Source of the DNA: JANMQK01 sp031370485 | Lineage (GTDB): Bacteria > Acidobacteriota > Polarisedimenticolia > Gp22-AA2 | Direction: 5' to 3' | Length of the DNA stretch: 44,364 bases | Assembly (NCBI GenBank): GCA_031370485.1 | Contig: JANMQK010000197.1 | Location: forward strand, 1 to 44,364 | Part shown: positions 17,098 to 24,380 of the stretch, in pieces | Position numbering within the stretch: position 1 is the first letter of the stretch | Layout: every line of letters begins with the position of its first letter | Position numbers and translations under genes: made by a program | The notes under the pieces: model-generated | Seen by the model: the letters and a program-made list of their open reading frames with translations, nothing else | The model's database searches: none | What the model was told of the DNA's origin: nothing

Positions 17098-18296
17098 GTC
17101 GGCGCCGGCCCGGTGTTCTCGAGGAGCATCGCGATGCCGAGTCCGCCGCTGATGCACAGGGTCGCGAGACCCCTGCGGGCGCCGCGGCGGCGCATCTCGT
17201 GGATCAGTGTGACCGTGATGCGGGCGCCCGTGGCGCCGATCGGGTGCCCCAGCGCGATCGCGCCGCCGTTGACATTCGTCCGGCCGAGGTCGAACTTGAG
17301 CTCGCGCTGGCAGGCGAGGACCTGGGCGGCGAACGCCTCGTTGATCTCGATCAGGTCGATGGCGTCGAGGGGCAGGCGGGTCTTCTCGAGCAGGTCGCGG
17401 ACGGCGGGAACGGGGCCGAGACCCATGACCGCGGGGTCGACGCCGGCGACCGAGTAGGCGGCTATCCGCGCCTGGGGGGCGACCCCGAGCCTTTTTGCCG
17501 CGGCGCCCGAGAAGACAATCATGGCGGCCGCGCCGTCGACGATCCCGGAGGAGGAACCGGCGTGCACCGTCCCCCCCTTCTTGAACACGGCCGGGAGGGA
17601 GGCGAGCGAGGCCTCGGTCACGCCGTCCCGGGGGTGCTCGTCGGTGTCGACCATGACCGGCCCCTTCGGGCCGGGCACGGTCACCGGCTCGATCTCCGCG
17701 GCGAACAGGTTCTCCTTGCGCGCCTTTTCACAGCGCTGCTGCGATGCGGCGGCGTAGGCGTCCTGCTCGTCGCGGCCGATGCCGTAGCGCTCGGCCAGCG
17801 TCTCGGCCGTCTCGCCCATGATCTGCCCGCAGAGAGGGCAGAGAAACCCGTCCCGGTACATCCCGTCGGTGACGCGCTGGTGGCCCATCTTGTGCCCGAA
17901 GCGTACGTCTTCCAGCAGGTAGGGAACGCGGCTCATCGACTCGGCGCCGCCCGCCAGTATGACCTCGCGCTCGCCGCAGACGATGCTCTGGTAGGCGCTG
18001 ATGATCGCCCGCAGACCAGACCCGCAGGCCATGTTGACCGTGTAGGCGGGGGAGGCGTCGAGGATCCCGGCGAGCCGGGCGATCTGGCGGGCGGGGTTGG
18101 GCCCCAAGCCGGCCGGACGGGCGTTGCCCATGATCGTCTCCTCGACGTCGTCGGGCCGCAGGCCGCTTCGGGACAGCGCCGCGCGAGCGGCGGCCGCACC
18201 CAGCTCGGGCGCCGGGACAGAGGAGAGCCCGCCGCCGAATTTTCCCATCGGCGTCCGGACGGCGCCCGCGATGAAGACTTCGATGGAACCGGACAT
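17094..18296 (-). CDS. Acetyl-CoA acetyltransferase (thiolase)
   Basis: 400 residues from ATG 18296, just below a good promoter, and first gene of the operon. Catalytic residues are visible: Cys91 in NMACGSGL, the His of GHPIGATG near residue 350, and the second Cys in LCISGGLGIAM. SSSGIVDGAAAM and EINEAFAAQ are further thiolase signatures. It condenses two acetyl-CoA or cleaves 3-ketoacyl-CoA. Together with the dehydrogenase downstream it covers two steps of acyl-CoA metabolism, but no hydratase or hydroxyacyl dehydrogenase is present. The CISGG spelling differs from the more common CIGGG form. Family is certain; the direction of reaction is not. Confidence 0.92.
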   Translation of the reverse strand: MSGSIEVFIAGAVRTPMGKFGGGLSSVPAPELGAAAARAALSRSGLRPDDVEETIMGNARPAGLGPNPARQIARLAGILDASPAYTVNMACGSGLRAIISAYQSIVCGEREVILAGGAESMSRVPYLLEDVRFGHKMGHQRVTDGMYRDGFLCPLCGQIMGETAETLAERYGIGRDEQDAYAAASQQRCEKARKENLFAAEIEPVTVPGPKGPVMVDTDEHPRDGVTEASLASLPAVFKKGGTVHAGSSSGIVDGAAAMIVFSGAAAKRLGVAPQARIAAYSVAGVDPAVMGLGPVPAVRDLLEKTRLPLDAIDLIEINEAFAAQVLACQRELKFDLGRTNVNGGAIALGHPIGATGARITVTLIHEMRRRGARRGLATLCISGGLGIAMLLENTGPAPT

Positions 18297-18333
18297 TGGC
18301 CGCAACCCCTTGCGCCACGCGCACTGCGACGCG

Positions 18334-18362
18334 GTTATACCACAGGCGTCCGGCCCGCTCAA
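18334..18362 (-). promoter_or_regulatory. sigma70-like promoter of the thiolase operon
   Basis: Reading the - strand, TTGAGC (18362-18357), a 17-base spacer and TATAAC (18339-18334) match the -35/-10 consensus well. Transcription would start near 18327, about 30 bases before the ATG at 18296. AAGGGG near 18306 is a weak ribosome site. Confidence 0.65.
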
Positions 18363-18404
18363 CCGCGCGCGGCCCGCGGTGCGCGCCGCAGCGGGGCAGG
18401 TTCG

Positions 18405-19217
18405 CTACGCCAGGGTCAGTACGATCTGCTGTCCCTCGGCGAGGCCGAGCGACTCGGCGGCGCTCGCTTCCTTGAGGGCGATCTCGAGATACCCCGTGCT
18501 TCCGTAGAGGGCGAATGGAGAGTCCGCCGGACCCCCGGCGTAATGAGTCTGCAGGCCGGCGATCGTCCGCCCGGCGGCGGTCATCTGCACCGCCTTGCCG
18601 GGGTTCTTTTTCAGGAGCTCCTCCAGGGTCCTGCGTGCCATGTTGGTGATGACGTTGCCGAAGCGATCGACGTGCAGGACCGTCAGCCGGACCTGCCCGT
18701 CGCGGGTCACGGTCGGGCGCGGGATTTCGGTGGTCACGGCATCCGTGATCGGCGTGCCGAAGGTCTCCGTGGCGGTGCCGCGGGACAGCCAGCCCGCCAC
18801 GGGCGCGAAGATGTCACGGCCGTGAAACGTGTCCGAGACATCGGGCCGGAAGTAATGCGTGACGTTGAGCTCATAGACCGTCCGCTGGGGCTCCCGTGCG
18901 AAGACGTAGGACAGCGCCCCGTTGTCGGGGGCGAGGAAGTAGTGCGACTCGCCGACGACGAGGATGGGTCGCCGGGGCCCCCCGACCCCGGGGTCCACGA
19001 CCAGGATATGGATCGTTCGCGGGGGAAACGAGGCGTAAGCCTGGGCCAGCACAAAGCCCCCCGCCAGCGGCCGGTGGGGGGGCACTGCGTGCGAGATGTC
19101 GACGATCCGCACATCCCTGTTCACGGACAGGATCGCCCCCTTGACCGCGCCCACGTAATGGTCGCTCAGGCCGTAATCGGTCGTCAGGGTGATGATGGGC
19201 GTTTTCGACTCGGCCAC
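18405..19217 (-). CDS. SAM hydroxide adenosyltransferase (DUF62 SAM hydrolase)
   Basis: 270 residues from GTG 19217, four bases after AGGAGG. The family motifs are all present: TLTTDYGLSDHYVGAVKG (10-27), LVVDPGVG (72-79, catalytic Asp75), nearby Arg82, LAPDNG (95-100), FHGRDIFAP (131-139, His132) and DRFGNVITN (184-192). Members hydrolyse S-adenosylmethionine to adenosine and methionine; close relatives are SAM-dependent chlorinases and fluorinases, but nothing here suggests halogenation. It has its own promoter and is separated from both flanking operons. It may adjust SAM supply for the methyltransferase at 6010-6855, which is only inference. Confidence 0.9.
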   Translation of the reverse strand: MAESKTPIITLTTDYGLSDHYVGAVKGAILSVNRDVRIVDISHAVPPHRPLAGGFVLAQAYASFPPRTIHILVVDPGVGGPRRPILVVGESHYFLAPDNGALSYVFAREPQRTVYELNVTHYFRPDVSDTFHGRDIFAPVAGWLSRGTATETFGTPITDAVTTEIPRPTVTRDGQVRLTVLHVDRFGNVITNMARRTLEELLKKNPGKAVQMTAAGRTIAGLQTHYAGGPADSPFALYGSTGYLEIALKEASAAESLGLAEGQQIVLTLA

Positions 19218-19237
19218 GGGTCCTCCTCGGCGGCGCC

Positions 19238-19266
19238 ATACTATGGCGGGAGCGCCGCAGGGTCAA
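19238..19266 (-). promoter_or_regulatory. sigma70-like promoter of the SAM hydrolase gene
   Basis: On the - strand TTGACC (19266-19261), a 17-base spacer and TAGTAT (19243-19238) form a good promoter. The start point would be near 19231, leaving a leader of about 14 bases that carries the AGGAGG at 19227-19222. Confidence 0.65.
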
Positions 19267-19309
19267 TGGAAGGCTTTGCGGCGCGGCGGCCGACTGTCCC
19301 GCGGCGCGC

Positions 19310-20368
19310 TCAGGCCAGGTCGCTGTCCGCCAGGGTCAGGTGCCAGGAGGTCAAATCCCCGGCCAGCGCCCAATCGTCCCGGCCGAGATCGCCGCTCAGC
19401 CAGACCGTGTAGGCGCGCGGCCGCAACCGGCGCGGGACCCGCCAAAAGCCGTTTCTTCCCAGGAGGGGGAGCAGCGGGGACCCGGGGGAAACATAGGTGA
19501 CCAGGGCGGCCACCCCCGCCTCCCGCGCCCGAGCCTTCACCGCGCCCAGGAGGAGATTGCGGGGCTCGCGGCGCGGGCGGGGGAGGAGCAGGTCGGCGAG
19601 CAGCAGGACCTCGCGGCCCACGAGCCGTCCGCGGGTCGTGATGGCCAGGCCGTCGCAGCCGGCGTCCCCGTCGAGCAGGAAGAATTCGTACTCGCGGGCG
19701 GTCTGCTCCGAAAAGCGCCAGCGGAGAAACTCGTCGCTGCGGGAGGTCATGCAGGGCGCCAGGCCGGAGAATCGGCGGCAGAGATCCTCGATCGGCCGGT
19801 CCAGGCGGGAAGCCCGCCTGGTGCGGGGCGCAGACCCCGCGCCCGCGTCGCCCGGTGTGCGGCTGGGTGAGGCGCCGGCGCCCGGTGCGCCGCGCGGCCG
19901 GGAACCCCCTTTGAGGAGGGCCAGAATGTCGATCGGCGCGACCAGCGGGATCATATCCCCCAGGCAACGCCAGGCGGGCAACCGTTCGAAGCCACGCGCC
20001 GCGTCGCCGTTCGGAGTGGTCATGAGGAGCCGGATGCCCTGCTCGAGCGAGGCCCGGCGCACGGTGTCCACCACCCCGGCGAACACACCGCGGCGCCTGT
20101 ACGCGGGATGCGTCATCACGTCGAGCAGCAGCGCGCCCCTGACGGGATTGTTCCGGATGCGCAGGGCGATGTCGTGGCTCGGCTGGGCCCCCACGATCCG
20201 GCCGTCGGACTCGGCGACGGCGATCCTCGCCACATCGCCGGGGCGGTCGAGATAGCGCCATGCCGACGTCATGGCGGCCGCCGCGCCGCCATACACCGCG
20301 CGGAACAACTCGATCAGACCCGCCCGGTCCCGGGGCTCGTACATCCGAAACCGGATCGTGCCGGTCAT
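19310..20368 (-). CDS. Two-domain GNAT-type acyltransferase
   Basis: 352 residues from ATG 20368, overlapping the deacetylase stop as ATGA. The GNAT core is MTHPAYRRRGVFAGVV (85-100), the acetyl-CoA loop, preceded by the strand ALLLDV. SAWRYLDRP (35-43) near the N-terminus and FLRWRFSEQ in the second half match the layout of the GNAT proteins at 308-1495 and 2589-3668. A proline-, glycine- and alanine-rich linker of about 35 residues (155-189) joins the two halves. Probable role: acylation of a sugar on the cytoplasmic side, as last step encoded in this operon. Substrates are unknown. Confidence 0.72.
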   Translation of the reverse strand: MTGTIRFRMYEPRDRAGLIELFRAVYGGAAAAMTSAWRYLDRPGDVARIAVAESDGRIVGAQPSHDIALRIRNNPVRGALLLDVMTHPAYRRRGVFAGVVDTVRRASLEQGIRLLMTTPNGDAARGFERLPAWRCLGDMIPLVAPIDILALLKGGSRPRGAPGAGASPSRTPGDAGAGSAPRTRRASRLDRPIEDLCRRFSGLAPCMTSRSDEFLRWRFSEQTAREYEFFLLDGDAGCDGLAITTRGRLVGREVLLLADLLLPRPRREPRNLLLGAVKARAREAGVAALVTYVSPGSPLLPLLGRNGFWRVPRRLRPRAYTVWLSGDLGRDDWALAGDLTSWHLTLADSDLA

Positions 20369-21183
20369 AGCCGCCCTTCGCCCCGGCCCAGCAGCTTCTG
20401 GCGGAGCCTCAGGTAGCGGTCGACGCCGAGGGCCCGCTTGAGCCCGTCGCGCAGGACCTGCTTTCCCCTCAGGAGGGCGAGCGCGCCGCGGCGTCCATCG
20501 ACGATGGCCAGGAGCTCCACCGCGGTGGTCTGGAGCTTCACGGGGATCCGCGGGATCGCGTAGCGGCCCGCGGGCGCCCTCCAGAGGCCAATCCGCGATA
20601 CACACAGGGCCTGGTAGCCTGCTTCGCCGACGACAGGGATCATCATCGGGTTGAAGAACCCGGTGGGGGACGAAGCGCTGAGGATCGGGCGCCCGAGGCG
20701 GTCCTCGAGGATTTTCTTCGAATCGGACATCTCGGCCAGGAGCTCGTGGCGGCTGAGCGAGGCGGGCGGCCGGTGGGTCATGGAATGCGATCCGATCTCC
20801 ATCCCGCACGCCGCCAGGGCCGCCAGCTCGTTCCAGCCCATGTAGGGTGAGGTGCCGATCCATCCGACAGTGACGAAAAACGTGGCCGAGAACCCGGCCT
20901 CCAGCAGGAGGGGAAGGGCGCGGGAATGGCAGCTCTCATGCCCGTCGTCGAATGTGAGGACGACGCGCCGGGGCGCTCCGGGAGCCGGCGGTTTTGATTC
21001 GAGGCACGCGTCCAGCCGCGTCCCGAGCGCAGAGGCCGAGCGCAGGGCGTCCATCTGCCCGCGGAAGTCCCGGGCGGTCACGACGTACGGGCGGTGCGTC
21101 GCGGGGACCAGGCCGGGGTCCTCGACCAGGTCGTGGTACATCAGCACCGGAACCGCCCCGCCGCCATGTCCCGGGCGCGGCAT
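20365..21183 (-). CDS. NodB-type polysaccharide deacetylase
   Basis: 272 residues; ATG 21183 directly abuts the TAG of the previous gene. Motifs: VPVLMYHDLV (11-20), LTFDDGHES (76-84, Asp pair), SATFFVTVGW (99-108), GSHSMTHR (131-138, metal histidines). The Arg-rich tail (about 240-272) may contact membrane. No signal peptide, so cytoplasmic or peripheral. It is one of three consecutive deacetylase genes of differing subtypes, suggesting different substrates or positions. Confidence 0.88.
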   Translation of the reverse strand: MPRPGHGGGAVPVLMYHDLVEDPGLVPATHRPYVVTARDFRGQMDALRSASALGTRLDACLESKPPAPGAPRRVVLTFDDGHESCHSRALPLLLEAGFSATFFVTVGWIGTSPYMGWNELAALAACGMEIGSHSMTHRPPASLSRHELLAEMSDSKKILEDRLGRPILSASSPTGFFNPMMIPVVGEAGYQALCVSRIGLWRAPAGRYAIPRIPVKLQTTAVELLAIVDGRRGALALLRGKQVLRDGLKRALGVDRYLRLRQKLLGRGEGRL

Positions 21184-22167
21184 CTAGCGGGACAGCAGGA
21201 AGGCCAGCGCGGCCAGGACCAGGGCGACGAGGGCCAGCGCGATCACCTTCAGCCGCCTCATGATGAAGAGCCAGCGCAGAGGCGAGTTGAAAAGCCTTTC
21301 CCTGAGGGCCATGTAGCGCGTCGCGCCCAGGACGTGGGGCGGCCACTTCTTGACCGCGGCGATGATCTTGCGGGTGCCAATCGCGAGCGGCCTGAGGTTC
21401 CTGGCGAACTCCGGCAGCGTGAAATTGCCCTCGACGATCAGCCGGGGAATGTCGAAGGAAGGGGTCGCGGCGTTCACCGTCCCCACGTTGGCCGTGAACA
21501 CGGCGAAATACCCTGATTCGCGGGCTATCCTGGCGATCCGGGCGTCGTAGAAATTTCCGGGGATTGAGAGGAACGGGCATGGCGCCCCCGTGGCCTCCTC
21601 GATCCATCGCTTCGAGTCGACGAACTCCGCGCGGATCGCGGACTCGGACAGTTCGATAAGGTAGGGATGCGTGACGGAATGGGAGCCGATCTCGAACCCC
21701 GCCGCGTGGATCCCCGCGACATCGGCCTTCGAAAGCGGGCCGTCGAGGCCCCGGAATTTCCCGTAGATCCAGGCGTCCGGGCTCGTCGTCACGAAAAACG
21801 AGGCGCGCATCCCGTGCTTTTGCAGGATCGGGATCATGATCTCGATATTGCTCGTCCAGCCGTCATCGACCGTGATCAGCACGGAGCGCAGCGGGAGCGG
21901 CTTGCCGGCGGCGACGAACTCGTACACCTGCTGCAGCGTGACCGACTGGTACCCCTCCGCTTTGAGAAACGCCATCTGCTGATCGAACCGCTCCCGCGTA
22001 ATCGTGAAGATGCTCTCGGTCCCCGGGTAGCGCTTCAGATCGCCGGCATGATTGACGAAGCGATGGTAGAGCAGCGCCGGGCAGCGGGGTGTCGAGTACT
22101 CGTGCCGGTTGGCGACGACATAGGCCGCCACCAGGATCAGGAGCAGGGCGAGGGCGTATGCGGCCAT
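21184..22167 (-). CDS. Membrane-anchored NodB-type polysaccharide deacetylase
   Basis: 327 residues; ATG 22167 overlaps the upstream stop as TGATG. An N-terminal hydrophobic helix (about 4-19) and a C-terminal one (about 306-325) flank the NodB domain: ALLYHRF (31-37), LITVDDGWT (97-105), ASFFVTTSPDAWIYG (122-136), GSHSVTHPY (161-169), and FLSIPGNFYD. With the N-terminal helix acting as an uncleaved anchor, the catalytic domain may be periplasmic, and the C-terminal helix would bring the chain back; the topology is inference. It could modify glycan after flipping, unlike its soluble neighbour. Confidence 0.87.
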   Translation of the reverse strand: MAAYALALLLILVAAYVVANRHEYSTPRCPALLYHRFVNHAGDLKRYPGTESIFTITRERFDQQMAFLKAEGYQSVTLQQVYEFVAAGKPLPLRSVLITVDDGWTSNIEIMIPILQKHGMRASFFVTTSPDAWIYGKFRGLDGPLSKADVAGIHAAGFEIGSHSVTHPYLIELSESAIRAEFVDSKRWIEEATGAPCPFLSIPGNFYDARIARIARESGYFAVFTANVGTVNAATPSFDIPRLIVEGNFTLPEFARNLRPLAIGTRKIIAAVKKWPPHVLGATRYMALRERLFNSPLRWLFIMRRLKVIALALVALVLAALAFLLSR

Positions 22168-23069
22168 CACTTGCGGGTCTCCCCGGTCAGCCAGCGGTGC
22201 GGGCCGTGCGGCAGGTCCGTGAGATCGAGCACGCGTCCCTGGGTGATGGCGTGCCGTTCCTCGAGGCGCTGTCGGGCGGTGCCCCAGGTGTATTCGCGCA
22301 GGAACCGCTCGAGCTTGCGGCGGACCGTGCCGCGGCCGAGTCCCTGCGACAGCCGCACCCCCCAGGAAATGTGGTGCGGCGACCCGGTGATCTCCCCGGG
22401 ATCGATCTCGTACGGGTGGAAATAGGCGGTCGCGGGCTGGGGTTCGCGGTTGAGCCGTTCGATGGCGGTCCGCGAGTACGCGTAGGGGAACAGGCGGAAG
22501 TATCCGCCTCCCGCCGCCGGCCAGCGAAGTCGCAGCCACTCGATCGTCATCAGGGGAAACTCGACGAGGTCCGGGTTGGCCCGGCAGCGGACCCGGAAGG
22601 GAGCGCGGAAGGCATCGGCAACGCCGTACCGCGGACCGCGAAACGGGTAAAGGCTGGAATCGTACTGCAGGCCTTCCTGGGCCAGGATCTCGAGAGCCCA
22701 GAATGCGCTCCGGGGAATGGAGAAATCCGGGGCGCGGAACCCCACCACCCTGGCGCCGGCCGCGTCCTCGACGAGCCCCACGGACTGCCGGAGGTCCGAC
22801 CGGAACTCCTCCGGCGTCATGGTGTAGACGGCGCGATGGGACTGGCCGTGCGTGGCGACCTCGTGGCCCTCGTCCGCGATCCGCCGCACCAGCGCCGGGA
22901 ATCGCGCGGCCACGAGCCCGAGAACGAAGAAGGTCGCATGCACCCCCGCGGTCGCGAGCATGTCCAGGATGCGGCGCGTGTTGTCGTCCACCCGGTTCGT
23001 AATCGCGAGACCGGAATCGAGGGTCGACTGCGGCCAGTCCTCCACGTCGAATGTCAGGATGTTGAGCAT
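22167..23069 (-). CDS. Polysaccharide deacetylase with DUF3473 C-terminus (exosortase-locus type)
   Basis: 300 residues from ATG 23069; a GTG at 23078 that overlaps the previous stop as TAGTG would add three residues. FDVEDW (7-12) and THGQSH (73-78) are the variant catalytic motifs of the group often annotated as XrtA/PEP-CTERM-associated deacetylases; GFRAPDFSI supplies the arginine loop and AYFHPYEIDP belongs to the C-terminal DUF3473 region. These proteins act in extracellular polysaccharide synthesis. No exosortase or PEP-CTERM gene lies within the window, so the usual partners are either elsewhere or absent. Confidence 0.88.
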   Translation of the reverse strand: MLNILTFDVEDWPQSTLDSGLAITNRVDDNTRRILDMLATAGVHATFFVLGLVAARFPALVRRIADEGHEVATHGQSHRAVYTMTPEEFRSDLRQSVGLVEDAAGARVVGFRAPDFSIPRSAFWALEILAQEGLQYDSSLYPFRGPRYGVADAFRAPFRVRCRANPDLVEFPLMTIEWLRLRWPAAGGGYFRLFPYAYSRTAIERLNREPQPATAYFHPYEIDPGEITGSPHHISWGVRLSQGLGRGTVRRKLERFLREYTWGTARQRLEERHAITQGRVLDLTDLPHGPHRWLTGETRK

Positions 23070-23077
23070 GGCGGCCA

Positions 23078-24232
23078 CTAGCGGGTGCCCGCCGGCTGCC
23101 AGACTCCCATCCGGCGGCGCAGGACCACATTGATCAGGCCGCGGACGGCGCCCAGGTTCGAGACGCAGAAATAGAGCGGGATCGAGAGCCACGGGCTCCT
23201 GGGCCGGCCGCCGAGAACCACCCCCAGCGCCCCCATGCCGTAGAAGACCAGCTGGAGGAACAGGAGGACGGCGAAAAACGGCCTTGCGGCCAGCGCGATA
23301 TTGAAAAGGAGGATCAGGGCAAGGGGGACGGGGACGAGCCAGCGGAGAAGCTTGTGGGACAGGAGGGACAGGGCCACGGCACCGTGGCGGATCGGGTTCA
23401 GGAGAGAGGCATGCCTGAGCGTCGCATCCAGGTCGCGGGTCACCATGCGGACCCGGCGGGCGAACAGGCCCCCGGGGCTCTCGCTGGCGACCTCCCGCGC
23501 CACGGCGTCGGGGGCGTAAAGGACGCGGTGACCCGAGGCCACGACGTTCAGCGGGCTGACGCAGTCGTCGGCGAATTGCGGAGGGACGGGCTTCCAGAGG
23601 TTGCGCCGCATGGAGTAATTGGCGCCGGGCACGTACGCCAGGATGCCGAGGGAGCTCTCGCTCCGGCGGATCCATGACTCGTAGCGCCAGTAAAGGCCGT
23701 GTCCCGCGCTGACCCCTCCCTTGAGCCTGTTGGTGAACTCGAGCTCACCTCCCACGCACCCGACGAGCGGGTCTCCGTACATCCGGACGTGCGCCCTGAT
23801 CCCGTCGCGCCGGAGCAGGGTGGAGGCGTCGGTGAAGATCAGGATGTCGCCCCGCGCGAGATCGACGCTCCGGTTGAGGAGAGCCGTCTTTCCGGTGCGC
23901 TCCTTCTGCAGGCATGCCTTCAGCAATCCACGCTCCTGGTACCTGGCCAGCAAGGCCTCGGATCCGTCGGTGGAGGCGTCCGAGCCCGCCACGATCTCCA
24001 GCCGATCCCTGGGGTAGTCGAGGTCCTGGCAGTTGCGGATTTTTTCCTCGAGGATCAGGCTTTCGTTGTGGACGCAGAATATGAGAGTCACGACGGGGCA
24101 AAGCCCGTCTTCCTTCGGCGGGCCGGCCGTGACTGCCGCGAGCGCGGCTATGATCCCGGGATAAACGAAGTAGACGTAGGCAACGACGGCGGTCGATACC
24201 CAGAAGCCCAGTTCAAGCCATGTTGTGTCCAA
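23078..24232 (-). CDS. Membrane GT2-family glycosyltransferase
   Basis: 384 residues from TTG 24232; an in-frame stop lies four codons upstream and there is no other start. One N-terminal helix (about 8-34), a GT-A domain with GSDASTDGS (83-91) and IFTDAST (132-138, DXD-type metal site), NYSMRRNLW and a DDCVSPL acceptor motif, then RRVRMVTRD near residue 262 in the position of QxxRW, and three or so C-terminal helices. This layout resembles processive synthases and cell-wall glycosyltransferases. It could polymerise or elongate a glycan while passing it through the membrane, a possibility rather than a conclusion. It heads the operon. Confidence 0.85.
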   Translation of the reverse strand: MDTTWLELGFWVSTAVVAYVYFVYPGIIAALAAVTAGPPKEDGLCPVVTLIFCVHNESLILEEKIRNCQDLDYPRDRLEIVAGSDASTDGSEALLARYQERGLLKACLQKERTGKTALLNRSVDLARGDILIFTDASTLLRRDGIRAHVRMYGDPLVGCVGGELEFTNRLKGGVSAGHGLYWRYESWIRRSESSLGILAYVPGANYSMRRNLWKPVPPQFADDCVSPLNVVASGHRVLYAPDAVAREVASESPGGLFARRVRMVTRDLDATLRHASLLNPIRHGAVALSLLSHKLLRWLVPVPLALILLFNIALAARPFFAVLLFLQLVFYGMGALGVVLGGRPRSPWLSIPLYFCVSNLGAVRGLINVVLRRRMGVWQPAGTR

Positions 24233-24270
24233 ATGTGTCCGTTACGCGCCCCGCTGCGGCGAACCTTGCA

Positions 24271-24300
24271 AATCTACCGGGACGTACCCCGACTTGTCAA
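24271..24300 (-). promoter_or_regulatory. sigma70-like promoter of the GT2-deacetylase operon
   Basis: On the - strand TTGACA (24300-24295), an 18-base spacer and TAGATT (24276-24271). The start point would be near 24264, giving a leader of about 32 bases before the TTG at 24232. Confidence 0.62.
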
Positions 24301-24303
24301 GAA

Positions 24304-24326
24304 AACCCGCGCCTTTGGAGCGGGTT
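24304..24326. promoter_or_regulatory. Inverted repeat between divergent promoters
   Basis: AACCCGC (24304-24310) and GCGGGTT (24320-24326) are perfect reverse complements around nine bases. The repeat lies immediately upstream of the -35 boxes of both divergent promoters, so it could be a shared operator. The repeat is seen; its function is inferred. Confidence 0.4.
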
Positions 24327-24342
24327 ACGCGGAAGAAGTTGA

Positions 24343-24371
24343 TTGACACCCATCGCCCTATTTGTTAACTT
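24343..24371 (+). promoter_or_regulatory. sigma70-like promoter of the barrel-protein gene
   Basis: TTGACA (24343-24348), a 17-base spacer and TAACTT (24366-24371). The start point would fall near 24378, about three bases before ATG 24381, which suggests a leaderless or nearly leaderless transcript. Confidence 0.55.
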
Positions 24372-24380
24372 GCGCCTCCG

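Noticed and set aside
18405..19217. SAM-dependent halogenase
   Set aside because: The protein keeps the general DUF62 hydrolase motifs and there is no organohalogen pathway context.
22167..23069. Exosortase (XrtA) locus
   Set aside because: The DUF3473 deacetylase suggests one, but no exosortase, PEP-CTERM signal or PrsK/PrsR-like regulator is encoded in the window.
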